This document shows positions 1 to 11,278 of a stretch of 64,000 nucleotides of DNA, piece after piece (within the stretch, counting starts at the first letter, position 1; every line of letters starts with the position of its first letter). Origin of the DNA: Venturia oleaginea (lineage: Eukaryota > Ascomycota > Dothideomycetes > Venturiales > Venturiaceae); NCBI GenBank assembly GCA_013176395.1, contig JABMLP010000001.1, positions 2,046,001 through 2,110,000 on the forward strand. Reading direction: 5' to 3'. The notes beneath the pieces were generated by a model. That model saw nothing but the letters and a program-made list of their open reading frames with translations. It was not told where the DNA came from and ran no database searches. Both the position numbers and the translations under genes were made by a program.

Positions 1-2769
1 TCATTTTCGTGGCTGAGATGCTGCAAGAAGCACGAACAAAATACCTGAAACCGGAATGGCTTTGAGGTCGCTTGGGTTGTCGTTAAGAGGGGATCTCCAC
101 TGAACAGGCGAGGCTGAAGTTTTGAACATGCTAGGCAAGCTTGCGGTAGATCGAGAACCATGCTGTTCAAGCCGTATTCCTGCATCAGCATGCAGAATTT
201 CCTTAAAACAGGTATCGTGCGACGATTTGCAGTATCAAACATAAACCATGATCAATACCGAGGTACAGAGACGGGGTCGAAACAAGAATAATGTGAGATC
301 GACTCACATGTCGACAAATCCGCGAGACCACAAGCAAGCCTTTCCTACTCTTAAAGCGCACGCTGCTCGAAGGATCTTGGTGTTACTACATGCTTCAAAG
401 GCTCGCCTCCCGTCCACTTCTCCATGCCATTCGGCAAGGTCTTCGTGAACGTTTTGGAGTTCCCGCGCCGTGGCCTCAGTTATGACCAAAGGGTCTTCAG
501 TCTTCGTGGAACGTATTGATGCACAAAACGAAAGCTGATGTGCCTCCGTTTCTCCATCCGTCTAGAAATCTGAGGCTCGGACTATGATGGCGTGAGGTGG
601 TAGTAGATGCGTTACTCATTTTCCTTCTTCATAGTCTTCGTAGAACGTATTGATACACAGAAGGAAACCTGATTTGCCTCCGTTTCGCCATCTCTCTGGA
701 AGTCCGAGGCTCGGACTATGCTCGCATGAGCTGGTTCTCCTTATTTGGACGGAGGTCGTCCTTACATAGTAAGATAGTTGCCGGTCGATGGTATGAAGAG
801 CACGAGGCTTGCTAGACTTCAGAAATCGCTTTGTAAGGGGAAGACAATCAATGCTTCCATCCGTTTGAGTTACTGGTGACTGAAGCTGTATTGACTGGGT
901 CCGATACTCGTATCTAGCATTCTGACTTCGTTGTTAAAGAGGTGGAGTTTTCCACTGCCCGCACCTGGTGGAGAGACGCCAACAGTATCATAGAGGCCCC
1001 CACTAAACTTGAGGGCTCAAGCGCCCAAGCACAATCGGCCATCTGAGCGACTCTCCCTCCAAGTCCAACATCAACAACTCCTCCTCATCAACATCCCACT
1101 CGTCTTCATCACACTCACCTCTGGGTATGGTCCCTTATCTCCATTATCCAGCACGGTATAACGTACTTCAAATCCGTGTTTTATAGACACTTCGGAGGGC
1201 CAGTCTCATTACGCGCTCCTGGCTGCTTTCTTTTATCTGTAAACGGCTGAATGGACGGCGAAACTGATTAGGAACCTTAGGATGATGTGGAACCTTAGGC
1301 TCACAAGGAACCTCAGGCTCAAAAGAGACCTAGCACTCCTACTCGCCAGCAAGATACGAGTACCGAGATCTTCAATGCCCGACTACGTCAGAGATTGTCG
1401 GTAGTCGACAGGGATGAGCGATGATGATGAATGAGCTAACACGGCTGACTATCAGGAGTAGCAGCAGATATTAGGCATCACTTTTGATATATTGATCTTC
1501 CCTCGTTCCTCTCCACCTCATTAAACCTCCAGATTTGATATTTATTCAAAAGCTTCTTAATTACAAACAGAAGACAATATGGGGAACTGGTACTTGTTTG
1601 ACGTCGAGACTTACGGCCAACCACTGACAACTTCCAGTTTGACAAGTGAGTCTAACGACCACAACACAAATTGCTCGGGAGACATGATCAATAGTCACCA
1701 CAAGTAATTACCCGCGCTCTCGACGATTTCATATACTCATTTCCTTCAGCACCAATTGTGAATATCTCACAAACTCGGATCACAACACCGCATCCCAGCG
1801 TCTTATGAATTGCAACCATGTCACAAACTCTCATGATCTAGTAGACTGCGATCATTGTTGGGCCCCTTTTCCACTAGCCATGACTTGAGCTAATAGCAAC
1901 CAGGCACGAATTGCAGCAACTTAGTCGGCCAGCACCATCAGACCAATGTTCATGGGGCTCTACCACCAACTTATCAAGAGAAAGATGGTCTCGTGGACGT
2001 GACGATGGTCGAAAAGGTTTAAGCGCTGAGTCCTGCACCGTAGTGGTGAGAACTTCTGGTCGATTTGGTTGAGCGCAATACTTGCCTGGTTAAGCGTAAT
2101 GCTCGTTTTGATATGAGCAACCATTCAAATAGAATGTAAAACTCGTTATTTTCCTTCAAACTACTCCGGCTGTTCAATTGTTCGATAAAACCCAGCGAGA
2201 CTTTGAAAACAATGAGGCTGCATACTTCGAATCTTGTCCACAGACCAGAGAGACAGAATGATAACAAAATATTGCGCAAGCAATATCAACGCATTTCAAA
2301 CGCACTAGAAAGCATAATCTAACAGAAGCCGACGAAAAGCATTCAGCAAAACAAATCCTACCTCAATGCACCTGGTCTACGTTATCGAGCCAAGGTCATT
2401 TCCGAGCATGGGACCAACTCCGCAAAGAAAAACATGTATTTAGAGATCGACTAGTTGTCACAACCAGATTAGGTCTTAAAGGGAGCTTAGCATCGACAAA
2501 AAGCTTAGCTCTTGATAATGGTCGAATAAAACGCCAAAGGCTAACGAATCGAATCGTATGACCGATTTTACTACGTAAGTACGTCCGAATACCATCTCAA
2601 TATTATCGACACCATTCAATTCTGCTGATATTGAACGAACTTTCCCGCAATATCAGTCCATCCTACAAACAACGATGTCTTTCAAAGATGCCGAGTTTTC
2701 AAGGTTCATCTCTCAATACACCTTCCTAGGAGAAATTACCATCGACGAAGGTTCAAAAAGCCTTAGTCA
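1..2769. other. Gene-free, decayed repeat DNA
   Basis: No reading frame here looks like a real protein; the longest are short antisense frames without recognisable motifs or plausible splice structure. The stretch holds one diverged direct repeat (listed separately) and otherwise mixed-composition sequence. It runs into the RNase H-like relic near 2770, so it may be decayed flanking or repeat DNA, but I cannot name a family. Confidence 0.5.
494..733. repeat. Two-copy direct repeat, about 105 bp each
   Basis: The segment starting near 494 (TCTTCAGTCTTCGTGGAACG) recurs near 625 in diverged form, spacing about 131 bp. Both copies share the blocks GAACGTATTGAT, GCCTCCGTTT and GAGGCTCGGACTATG in the same order. 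It looks like an old local tandem duplication; no function is evident. Confidence 0.6.
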
Positions 2770-3031
2770 CAGCCAAATATGTCAATTCTGATATCGAAAC
2801 AAACCGTCTTGATCTATGGATCAATGACTCAGGGTCAGGCAAAACATCCGGGGCCGGAGTTGTATATCGGCGACCAGGTTCTGACTGGTAAGAGCGTGGT
2901 TTATACGTACACAAAGTTGGAAGACCGAATAAATTGAAATGATTGCTATTTCGCCATCCCCAGTAGTCGCATCATCATGGGTTGAGGCGAAACAGGCCGC
3001 TGCTGATACAAAGAATACGTCTGGCACATGG
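2770..3031 (+). pseudogene. RNase H-like domain relic, split by Copia-1
   Basis: The plus strand around 2790-2900 reads as LDLWINDSGSGKTSGAGVVY, which resembles the first strand and acidic residue of RNase H folds (a D-x-S-G type turn followed by GAGVV). A stop follows (GSDW then TAA), and after a frame change the next stretch reads EMIAISPS, matching the acidic EM(I/V)A helix of the same fold. The 3' side is interrupted by the Copia-1 insertion at 3037, and the frame can be continued past 7084 beyond the insertion. Such domains occur in fungal non-LTR elements and as single genes; which one this was cannot be told. Confidence 0.45.
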
Positions 3032-3036
3032 ATAAG

Positions 3037-3234
3037 TGTAAGAATGTAGATCATGTATCAGACATGTTATGTGGATTGTTAAGACACCGGATTGCTGCAT
3101 TCCTGCTGCAAACAGTCATTCTTTGTTATTTGCACTGTAGAATGGCCTACATAACTTGATTGAACTGCCCTTATGGCGAGAACATGCAACTCTATGTCTA
3201 TTCAACTCAACTGTGTATTTCGCTCGATCTCATA
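3037..3234 (+). repeat. Copia-1 5' LTR
   Basis: 198 bp from TGTAAGAATG to CTCATA, repeated at 6877-7079. The outer edge is set by the ATAAG target duplication and the inner edge by the primer-binding site that starts at 3235. Compared with the 3' copy it lacks two bases near the start and three bases near the end. Confidence 0.9.
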
Positions 3235-3245
3235 GTTATGAGCCC
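3235..3245 (+). promoter_or_regulatory. Copia-1 primer-binding site (half-tRNA iMet)
   Basis: GTTATGAGCCC directly abuts the LTR. It is the complement of GGGCTCATAAC, the anticodon-loop region of fungal initiator methionine tRNA. Priming from an internally cleaved initiator tRNA is known for copia-type elements. The same 11 bases follow the LTRs of the two other Copia elements in this window. Confidence 0.8.
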
Positions 3246-3301
3246 GGAATACTTGGTGTTTTCAACTTCAGCATCACGTAAACACCTGCGCAACTCGTGA
3301 G

Positions 3302-6300
3302 GAACCAGTCATAGGCCGCCAAATCCCTACTTCATCCAAATCATCCAACAGGAGGCTGTAGACCTGTCAGTTTGGCAATACATCGATGTCAATGAGTCTG
3401 CACAGCCAACCCTCCTGGTAAAACCTACAAAACCACCTCCTTTGACCGGTGCCACACACACAGCCGACCAAATGAATCTACAAAGACTACGCCAAGATGA
3501 CTTCCGATTTGACCTCCACGAATACGAAAAGATGGCCTCAGGGCTAGCCACCATTGGAAGGAAAGTGCGCTCACAGATCACTCTCCCAAATCAAGATACC
3601 ATCGCCGGATGCATCACTTTGTGGGAGACATTACAGAAGCTCAAAGCGCGATGCAAGCCCTCAAATGAGGCCACCCTCCTAGACCTGAAGATGAAGTGGA
3701 ATCAGTTGGTAAATACGGAGATTAAGAACCAAGATCGGAGGGTCATATTGGATAAGTTGAGTGTGCAATACAGCAAGATGGTTAAAGAGAAGATAGTGAC
3801 ATTTCAGACGGCCATAGGCAAAACTCACCTACCTACTGACAAGCTATTCATCATTGAAGCCCTCAATCTACTCTCTCGAATTGATCGCAATTGCGCTGAT
3901 GCCAAACTGGCAAACCTCTCTGACCCTACCTACTACATACACGATGTACCAGAACTCGTGGTTGACTTCCGTCAATACATGAACACCAAACCCCTCACAA
4001 GGCCCCGCGGTCGGGATAACATATCCCTCAACACTGAAGATGGCAGTGAGCCACAGTTTCAAGGGCAAGGCAGAGGTGGCAGAGGTGGCCGTGGCAGACA
4101 CGGAGGAAGTCGCTCAAACTCCAAGGAACCATGTGTATGTGCCAGCACCTTTTGGAAGCACAGGATGTTCAGATGTTACTACTGTCTCACTGTAATGAAT
4201 GATGCTGGTGATGGCAGGGTTTCTAATGAATGGAAACCAGATGAAGAGAAGCTCAAAAAGGTTAGGGGAAGCTTCAAAGACTCCAAGGTGAAGAAGGCCT
4301 ACAATGAGGACAAGGCAAAGTGTCTGGAAGGTGAGAAGAACAATGGCAGGTCGCCCAGAAAGAACGAAGCAAATCACACGGTGGCAGAAGATGAGGATTC
4401 CTACAGTTATCTTGTCACTTGTAAGGAAGATGATTTCAATAGCCACCATCAGGAGCAGGCTAACCCAATTGAGCGAAATGTACTACCTCAAACTCATCGC
4501 CAATCGACTCAGAATAAGCAGATTGCTTCAGAAGTTTCAACAACCCAAATGGCCCCAGTCAATGGATGGTTTGTCGACATCCTGTCCACCTCAAGTCCCT
4601 CACAACCATCCTCAACGCCAATTGCACACCCAGCCATCTTTGAGGTTATTGATGATGATGGCTTCGCCACGCCAAAATCGAGGGCTTCTTCTCCATCCTC
4701 AAGGGGTGGAATGAGTGATACACCAACAAAGCCACCACCTAAGGTACTACCACCTAAGGCACCAGAGACTCCTAAAGTGCCACCAACTCCCCGCACAAGT
4801 GGTAGGACCAGGAAGCCACCAAAGAAGTTTGACCCCAGTTATCCATCGACGTTCCACAGCTTCTATACAACAATTGAAGATGGTGAAGTCTCCTACCCTA
4901 ATGCATTCCTAACCCTCATCAATTCCACCAGAAAGCACAGGGACGATCTACCCAAACATCCCAACAACATTGATGAAGCAAGGAGATCACCTCATTGGCC
5001 AGAATGGGAGGCCTCATGCATTGAAGAGCTTGGAAGGATGAAGCGAAAAGGTGTGTCTGCCCAGGTATCCTACACTAAAGATCTGAAGCCAAAACCAATT
5101 CCATTGCGCTGGGTTTTCGACTACAAATTCGATTCAGATGGCTATCTTATCCGTTTCAAAGCCTGTTTATGCGTGAGGGGTGACAAGCAACCTCTCAATG
5201 GCCTTGACACATATGCAGCAACTTTAGCTGCAGAAGTGATGAGGTTTTTGCTGGCTTTGGCAGCTTATTTCGATCTTGAAGCCCGCCAATATGACGCTAT
5301 TACCACATTCCTGAACGCTAAGTTAGATGAAAAGATCTACACATTGCCACCACCAGGGTTTGGCAAAGCAGGTGAAGTTTGGAGATTGCTTATGGCCCTA
5401 TACGGACTTCGACGTTCACCACATCTTTGGCACAATGAGTTCTCTGGATTCCTATAATCAATCGGTCTGAACTCAGTGCCAGGCGTTAATTGCATCCACC
5501 AAAATGAGTGGCTCATTGTCTTCTTCTTTGTAGATGACATTATTTGTCTCTAATGCAAGCAACATCAGTCCCAGTTTGATGACTTTGAGGCCGCCCTCTC
5601 CACCAAATATGAGCTTCGAAAAATGGGTGAACCTAAGCACTTCCTCGGAATCCAGTTGACCAGGGACCGTGCCAAAGGCTCGCTCAGAATCTGCCAAAAG
5701 GACTACATCAACAAGATCTGCAAGCGATTTGAGAGGTCTCTGTTTAAACGTGCAGTTCACACGCCATCGCCAAATGAAGCCCTGCAACCCTACAAGGGTC
5801 AGGCCACTGCTGCACAAATCACTGAAATGCAAGAGAAAGTTGGCAGCATCGGATATGCAGCGTGTATTACGAGATGGGACGTCGCTTTCGCAGCATCAAC
5901 TTTGGCCGAATATCAAATGAATCCCTCTCCTAATCACCTCAAAGCAGCTGATCATTGCCTCACCTATCTCAGAGGAACCTCTCATTTTGCTATTGAATAT
6001 GGTAGAGAGGACATCAATCCCTCAATTGTAGATCACCACATGTCATTTATGGATGTCTCCGCAGATGCTTCATTTGCCGACGATGTCACCACCAGAAAGT
6101 CACGCCAAGGCTACTTCATGAAGTGCGCTGGTAGGGCTATTGCCTGGAAGGCTAATAAGCAGAGAACTGTGACCACATCAAGCACAGAAGCAGAGAGTTA
6201 CTAGCGGCCTCACAAGTGGGCAAAGAGGTCTTTTGGTGGAAGCGATTCTTTGCGGACATCAACTTCACGATCAATGAAGTCATCACTATCAAATGCGATA

Positions 6301-6540
6301 ACCTACAGACCATCAGATTACTCAGTTCAGCTCACCACTAAGCTGCGCCACATCGACATCCATCACCATTGGCTACGCCAGGAAATTCAAGCCAAAACCT
6401 CTCGGTGGCACATGTGCCTACGGCTAAAATGGTGGCAGACTTACTCACCAAAGCAGGGTCACGACAGAAGCAGGAGGAGTTCTTAAACCAGTGCAACATG
6501 GTCATTGGCGATGGAGTCATTGCACCAGATCGAGAACCAT
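3302..6540 (+). pseudogene. Copia-1 gag-pol remnant
   Basis: One open stretch (to 5457) covers gag, a basic Gly/Arg-rich segment, a Cys-rich knuckle-like part (near 4130-4190), then the start of the protease (NGWFVD) followed at once by the proline-rich integrase-RT linker and RT. The integrase core is missing although the frame is kept. RT reaches LYGLRRSPHLWH, then a TAA (5455-5457); FFVDDI (the VDD polymerase motif) is followed by another TAA near 5553. RNase H is present as SSTEAESY, KLRHIDIHHHWLRQ and VAHVPTAKMVADLLTKA but in three different frames. There is also a stop upstream of the open stretch near 3298. No functional enzyme can be made. Confidence 0.85.
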
Positions 6541-6876
6541 TGCAGCCTTGGCACAAAGTTGAGCGATTGAAGTGGCTCAATTCACGAATTCAGTCGTTTG
6601 CAGCTATCTTTGCAAAAAGTGTTTTTTTATCCGAATGCGGTATAGCGCCATTCGTGGTCGGCGCCAGACCCTCATTCTTTTTTTCTTTTTCATCTCATAT
6701 TGACATTTCTCATCACCTTAGCACGAAACCAATTTGTATCAGTGCGGTTACGAATTCAACGAAGTATCTCTTTTATTCTACACTGATTTTGTTAGCGATC
6801 TGAAGGGAAGGTTCACCTCGGCATCATTCTTAATGGATTCAGCCTGTTCAACTGCTCGTCGCACAGCCTGCAGGGG

Positions 6877-7079
6877 TGTGCAAGAATGTAGATCATGTAT
6901 CAGACATGTGATGTGGATCGTTAAGCCACCGGATTGCTGCATTCCTGCTGCAAACAGTCATTCTTTATTATTTGCACTGTAGAATGGCCTACATAACCTG
7001 ATTGAACTGCCCTTATGGCGAGAACATGCAACTCTATGTCTATTCAACTCAACGACTGTGTATTTCACTCGATCTCATA
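6877..7079 (+). repeat. Copia-1 3' LTR
   Basis: Second copy of the LTR at 3037-3234, starting TGTGCAAGAATG and ending CTCATA, followed by the target duplication ATAAG (7080-7084). About 3 percent diverged from the 5' LTR by eye. Confidence 0.9.
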
Positions 7080-7084
7080 ATAAG

Positions 7085-7742
7085 TCCCAAAAATTCCCCT
7101 GTTCGCAAGAACCAAACCGCCTCCTCAGGTAAGTCTGCAACCTGTCCAATCATTGGTTTTCTGAGCCTGCCCCTGCCTGTAACAACAATAATCCCAGTCC
7201 TTTATTTTGGATGTGGCAAATGTGCACTAAAATAACAAGGACGATAAAGGTCAGCAATCGAGCAGTACGCGATGATGGTAGCATATGATCTTAGACTTAC
7301 CGATTGTCTCGTATCATGCTGGTTTATAGCCCCATCTACACCGAGCCCAAGCACCCCACAGCAATGTGTTGTTGCTGTGTCTTTGAAACGTCCTTTGTTC
7401 CTAGGATTGCAGCAGCCGCGCTCACTTTCGGGGCCTGCTGTTACAAGGCTGCGGGTATTAGCAACTGGTAATAATTATCTGAGATACTCACCAAAGCAGG
7501 TATCCGAGGATAACGGTGAGTTCGGTAAAACGCATAATTTAGGAAGGGTGGTAGCAAGTTGTTGCTTGGGATTCCCTAGGTAAGTTAGGCGTGGACGGTA
7601 GTTTACTTGATCTTTATTGTGACGTACCGAAATATAGAAATTGGCACCGTTTCTCTATGGAGAAAACTGCGGTTGACGTGAGTGAACTGGGTAAGTAGGA
7701 GGATAGTAGAAAGGGAAAACTCACGAGGACCAAGTGCTTTAT
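7085..7742. other. No gene recognised
   Basis: The continuation of the decayed RNase H-like locus on the far side of Copia-1, then anonymous sequence. An open frame at 7272-7583 has no motif and no convincing start context. Confidence 0.4.
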
Positions 7743-7901
7743 AGTATATTACGTCTGGAGGGTACTATATGTTAGGCGCGAATGATCGACAAGGGCTTCG
7801 GAATTTCAGATTCTCGGAAATTCTGTTGTTTTTAGTATGTTTTAAGCACCCGGTAAGTGATCCGCGCCTATCATGTGATACCCTCCAGATGTAGTACTAT
7901 A
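7743..7901. mobile_element. MITE-like inverted repeat
   Basis: The left arm reads TACGTCTGGAGGGTA and then GTTAGGCGCG; the right arm holds GATCCGCGCC and TACCCTCCAGATGTA, the inverse with a few changes. The arms are about 45 bp, the centre about 70 bp, and the ends lie in AT/TA-rich sequence, as expected for a short element with TA target preference. No coding content. It may derive from a pogo or Tc1 relative, but the ends match none of the larger elements here. Confidence 0.55.
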
Positions 7902-8339
7902 ATATCCTAGCAAAACCATGGGAACTCCGCAGCCCATTTGTTACGCAGAGGCTATGACTCAAAGTAATCTAGCTGGATTTGGCTAATCCGTACAGTAGAG
8001 TTCAAGTGGTCCGGGGCGACAATATCGTATCAAACAAGTGAAGCGAAGCTTGCAAGATATAAGAGTCGTGAATTGTGCTAAGTAACTAAAAGCAATGGCG
8101 AAGTAACTAGAGAGTGAAGATACGAGACACTGAGGGAGCAGAGTCTCGTCCGTTATATAGAGATCCATCTCCTAAGAAATCTTGCGCTCGTGGCGCTCGC
8201 AATCGAGCGCATCGAGCGCGCTCACAACGCTCGCAATCGAGCGTGTCGAGCGCTCGCTTTGCCAAGGCTCGAGCGTTCACATGATCCTTCCGATCCCGTG
8301 TAACAACTTACTAATCACAAAGGAAACGCGCCATACATA

Positions 8340-9442
8340 ACGTAATTCACTAGCGAGCGGGCCACACCACCGAGCGGGCTAGCCTCTACACCACCACCTC
8401 ATGCCTTCTAAAGCCCAGCAAGAAGGCCGATTACTTCTTGCTCTTCAAGCCTATCAAAAAGGCCAAATCACAAATATTTGCCAAGCTGCATGAGCTTATA
8501 ATGTACCATACAATACCCTCAAATATCGCCTCTCTGGACGCGTTGCACGCGTCGAAACGCGCGCAAACAGCCACAAACTTACTCCCACAGAGGAAGAAGT
8601 CTTAACTCAATGGATTATCTCAATGGATAATCGAAGCTATTCTGCTCGAGTCTGTGCAGTACAGAATGCGGCGAAATTACTGCTTCAACAACGCGTCGGT
8701 CCCTCAGCCTCAATCGGTATCAACTGGTCTGCCAGGTTCATCAAGCGACAGCCTACCCTGCAATCGAGATTCAATCGCAATTACGATTATCAGCGTGCTC
8801 AATGCGAAGATCCAGAGCTTATCGCAGCCTGGTTTCGGCTTGTGAGTAATACAATTCAGAAATACGGCATTCAAGAGGAGGATATCTATAACTTCGATGA
8901 GACTGGCTTTGCAGTGGGTATTGCAAGCACCTCACGCGCCGTTACTACCTCAGATCGACGGGGCAAGCCACCTCAATTACAGCCAGGCGATCGGGAGGGG
9001 GTTACAGCAATTGAAGCGACTGTTGGCAGATGAGAATGAGAAATTGAGAGCAGCGAATGAGAGGCAAAAGAGGAAGAGAGCAGTCAAAAAAAAGCAGATC
9101 TCAAAGAAAATAACACTTACAGTTGCAGAGAGGCACAAGGCCTGATGGAGAATACTGTACAGCAGCCTATACAGGCAAGTGTTGCTCCTATACAGCAAAC
9201 AGTTGTTGCAACAGCCTCGTCATCAAGTAGTGCAAGTCAAGGGAATTGCTTTGGTTTACCTAGTTGTTTTGTATGTAAGGGCTTTGACCATGCTGCGAGC
9301 GATTGCCCTAAATATCGATAATTTTCTGTATAATAGATAGTCTTGATTAATAAAGGCGTTGTGGTGGTGTAAGCTTGCAAAGATGAGATGATCGATTCGG
9401 TGGCCCGCTCGGTGGTGTGGCCCGCTCGCTAGTGAATTACGT
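8340..9442 (+). mobile_element. pogo-1: deleted pogo/Fot1-like DNA transposon
   Basis: 1103 bp between TA dinucleotides (8338-8339 and 9443-9444). Inverted ends of about 45 bp begin ACGTAATTCAC and contain two adjacent 17-bp motifs with the core CGAGCGGGC. The homologous LTR-A copy 2 shows the same position unfilled (near 49187), which proves the insertion and its limits. The transposase inside is internally deleted. Confidence 0.9.
8401..9321 (+). pseudogene. pogo-1 transposase, internally deleted
   Basis: Starts MPSKAQQEGRLLLALQAYQK, a Psq-type HTH, with a TGA soon after (AA then TGA at about 8491). A CENP-B-type HTH region follows (QWIISMDNRSY to FIKRQPTLQSRF), then the first catalytic Asp in YNFDETGFAVG (about 8891). 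Just after GDREGVTAIE the sequence jumps into the C-terminal coiled, basic tail (ADENEKLRAANERQKRKRA) in another frame, so the second and third catalytic residues are gone. The last part, in yet another frame, encodes CFVCKGFDHAASDC (9261-9302), a CCHC zinc knuckle. Family: DDE_1 (pogo/Fot1). Confidence 0.85.
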
Positions 9443-9722
9443 TATCACTAAACGTTCCACGTGACAGTATCCGTAACACCATTACTATACAAAATCTGCG
9501 GAGGTGTGTTACGGGGATCTATGTTCATTATTTAAATTGAAGTCAGGTCTATTGTCGTTTGCGAATCAGGAATCGTCTCAAAGCCGTAGAGACCCACTAC
9601 CGTATTCAACGTATCTAACACAGTGTAAGGGGTAAGGGAAAAGATGTCAGGTGATCTCGTATCACATGATCCCTAAGTATTTGTACCTGGCGCAGAGCCA
9701 GGGCACACTCGTTAGAGATGAA

Positions 9723-11278
9723 ACATCTAAAGATCATCAAAACACCTCTGCCAGTGGCCGCTCCGGCTTCTAGAGGCCATCGCGCGTCCCTCAGCGTCGA
9801 TGAGATACCTCTAGAGTCGCCGTCGCGGCCGCGGCAGAGCAAGCAGACGAATACATGAGCAAGCTACACGAACGATGCGTCCACCAAAGACAACAGCAAC
9901 CATCTAGTCACTATCTTCCGGCTAGTCCATCACCCCAGATGACACTGCAACGCTCCGAGTCGACGAGTCACCGCTAGAACGGCAATACCTTCAACACAAC
10001 TCAAACACCAGACGCCCGGTGTGCAACAATCGGCACCACACACCACTGCAACGACTAGATAACCTCTCCCAACGTCTTGGCAAACCGTCCTGCTACAAGC
10101 TGTTGCCCAGAGCCTTGAGCCTCTCCCCAAACTGTTGCCTCCCAGTTATGGCATTGGCAAGAGTAGGTGCGCGACACAGTAAGTAGTAAGGACGCATAGA
10201 AGGAGCCTATTGGCGGCAAATCCCCTCCCTGTAAGCTAGCAGACGTAGCCTTGAGCCTCTCCCCAGACTGTTTCGTCCCAGTTATGGCAGTGGCAAGAGT
10301 AGGTGCGCGATATAGCAAGCAGGGAGAGCGACTAGCAGCAGATAGGCTCCGACTATAAGACGACAGGTCTACAACACAATCGGTGCGACACGATACGGCA
10401 GCTGCTAGAGAACCTCATCTACTATCGTCTCCGCAAACCGTCCTGCTGCAAGCTGATGTCCAGAGCCTTGAGCCTCTCCCCAAACTGTTGCGTCCCAGTT
10501 ATGGCATTGGCAAGAGTAGGTGCGCAACACAGTAAGCAGTAAGGACGTATAGAAGGAGCTTATTGGCGGCAAACCCCCTCCCTACAAGCCAGCAGACGTA
10601 GCCTTGAGCCTCTCCCCAGACTGTTGCGTCCCAGTTATGGCAGTGGCAAAAGTAGGAGCGCGATATAGCAAGCAGGGAGAGCGACTAGCAGCAGGTAGGC
10701 TCCGACTATAAGACGGCAGGTCTATAGCACGATCGGCGCCATACAATATGGCAGCTACCACACAGCCTCGTCCACGGGCATACCCGGAGTATCACACCCA
10801 AGCAGCGAAATCACGACTACGATGGTTACTATTGTCTCCAGCATCACACAACCAAATACACTGCCGCATAGGAATCTGGTAAGGCAACTTTCACAAGCAT
10901 ACACATACTTAGAGAACCCATTAGCCTTGAGGGATAAGGCGAAACAGAAAGACAAAGCTGAGCATTAGAGGCAGACTGTAGGTAGAAGGATAGCGAAACA
11001 CGAGGCATTGCCTCTTGGAGTCTACATAGCACAGATATACTAGCAGAGTGACCAGTATCTACAAGAGCCAGCAGACATTTGGAGATAGTGGTTAAAGGAA
11101 AAGGTGGAGGACCGAGAGGACGGCTGGTCTTGTTTCAGTGAACGGGGCGAAGTGGGGCGCGGTGGATTATTTAATCTATATCGTGTCGGCTGTCTGATGA
11201 AGTCCTCCTAACCGGACATAGCTGCGTGATTAAGCGGCTGCAACCGAGTAGGATAAAATCAATCAATCAATCAATCAA
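9723..11278 (+). mobile_element. Non-autonomous LINE/SINE-like element, copy 1
   Basis: About 1.55 kb, present again in inverted orientation at 38885-40508. It ends in a short tandem tail, (AATC) about five times, as many non-LTR elements do. The middle (about 10.05-10.7 kb) is built of alternating repeats of a block containing CCAGTTATGGCATTGGCAAG. No reverse transcriptase frame is present. The 5' limit is where similarity to copy 2 begins; no target duplication is visible for this copy. Near its 3' end (11184-11248) a three-way-junction sequence resembles a degenerate hammerhead fold. Confidence 0.7.

Larger units (their letters stand above)
3037..7079 (+). mobile_element. Copia-1: defective LTR retrotransposon
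   Basis: A 4.04-kb element bounded by two LTRs of about 200 bp and by a perfect 5-bp target duplication, ATAAG, at 3032-3036 and 7080-7084. A half-tRNA primer site follows the left LTR, and a purine-rich run (CAGGGG) precedes the right LTR. The LTRs differ by about six substitutions and two small indels, so the insertion is not recent. Coding capacity is broken: gag is joined almost directly to the integrase/RT linker, the integrase is absent, and pol contains stops and frameshifts. It is therefore a non-autonomous, decayed Copia element inserted in the RNase H-like relic. Confidence 0.9.
7939..9478. mobile_element. LTR-A copy 1: solo LTR with nested pogo element
   Basis: Starts TGTTACGCAGAGG and ends TCCGTAACA (TG...CA), and is flanked by a perfect CCATT target duplication at 7934-7938 and 9479-9483. 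Without the nested pogo element (8340-9442 plus one TA) it is about 435 bp. A second copy lies at 46238-49220. Inside are palindromic GCTCG/CGAGC iterations around 8190-8270. No internal retrotransposon region is attached, so this is best read as a solo LTR left by recombination. Confidence 0.8.

Noticed and set aside
3235..3252. tRNA gene fragment at the primer sites
   Set aside because: Only 11-13 bases match, exactly where a primer site belongs; no cloverleaf can be built. No full tRNA gene was found in the window by eye.
4114..4449. Minus-strand frame inside Copia-1
   Set aside because: Antisense to gag; no motif.
7939..9478. LTR-A as a MITE
   Set aside because: Length about 435 bp, TG...CA ends, 5-bp target duplication and no extended inverted ends beyond about nine bases fit a solo LTR better.
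10055..10318. Open frames within the retroposon (also 39856-40119)
   Set aside because: They arise from the internal repeat blocks, read LYRAPTLA-type repeated peptides, and match no protein family.
11184..11248. Annotating an active hammerhead ribozyme
   Set aside because: GAAA box absent and G at the expected cleavage position; kept only as a speculative finding.
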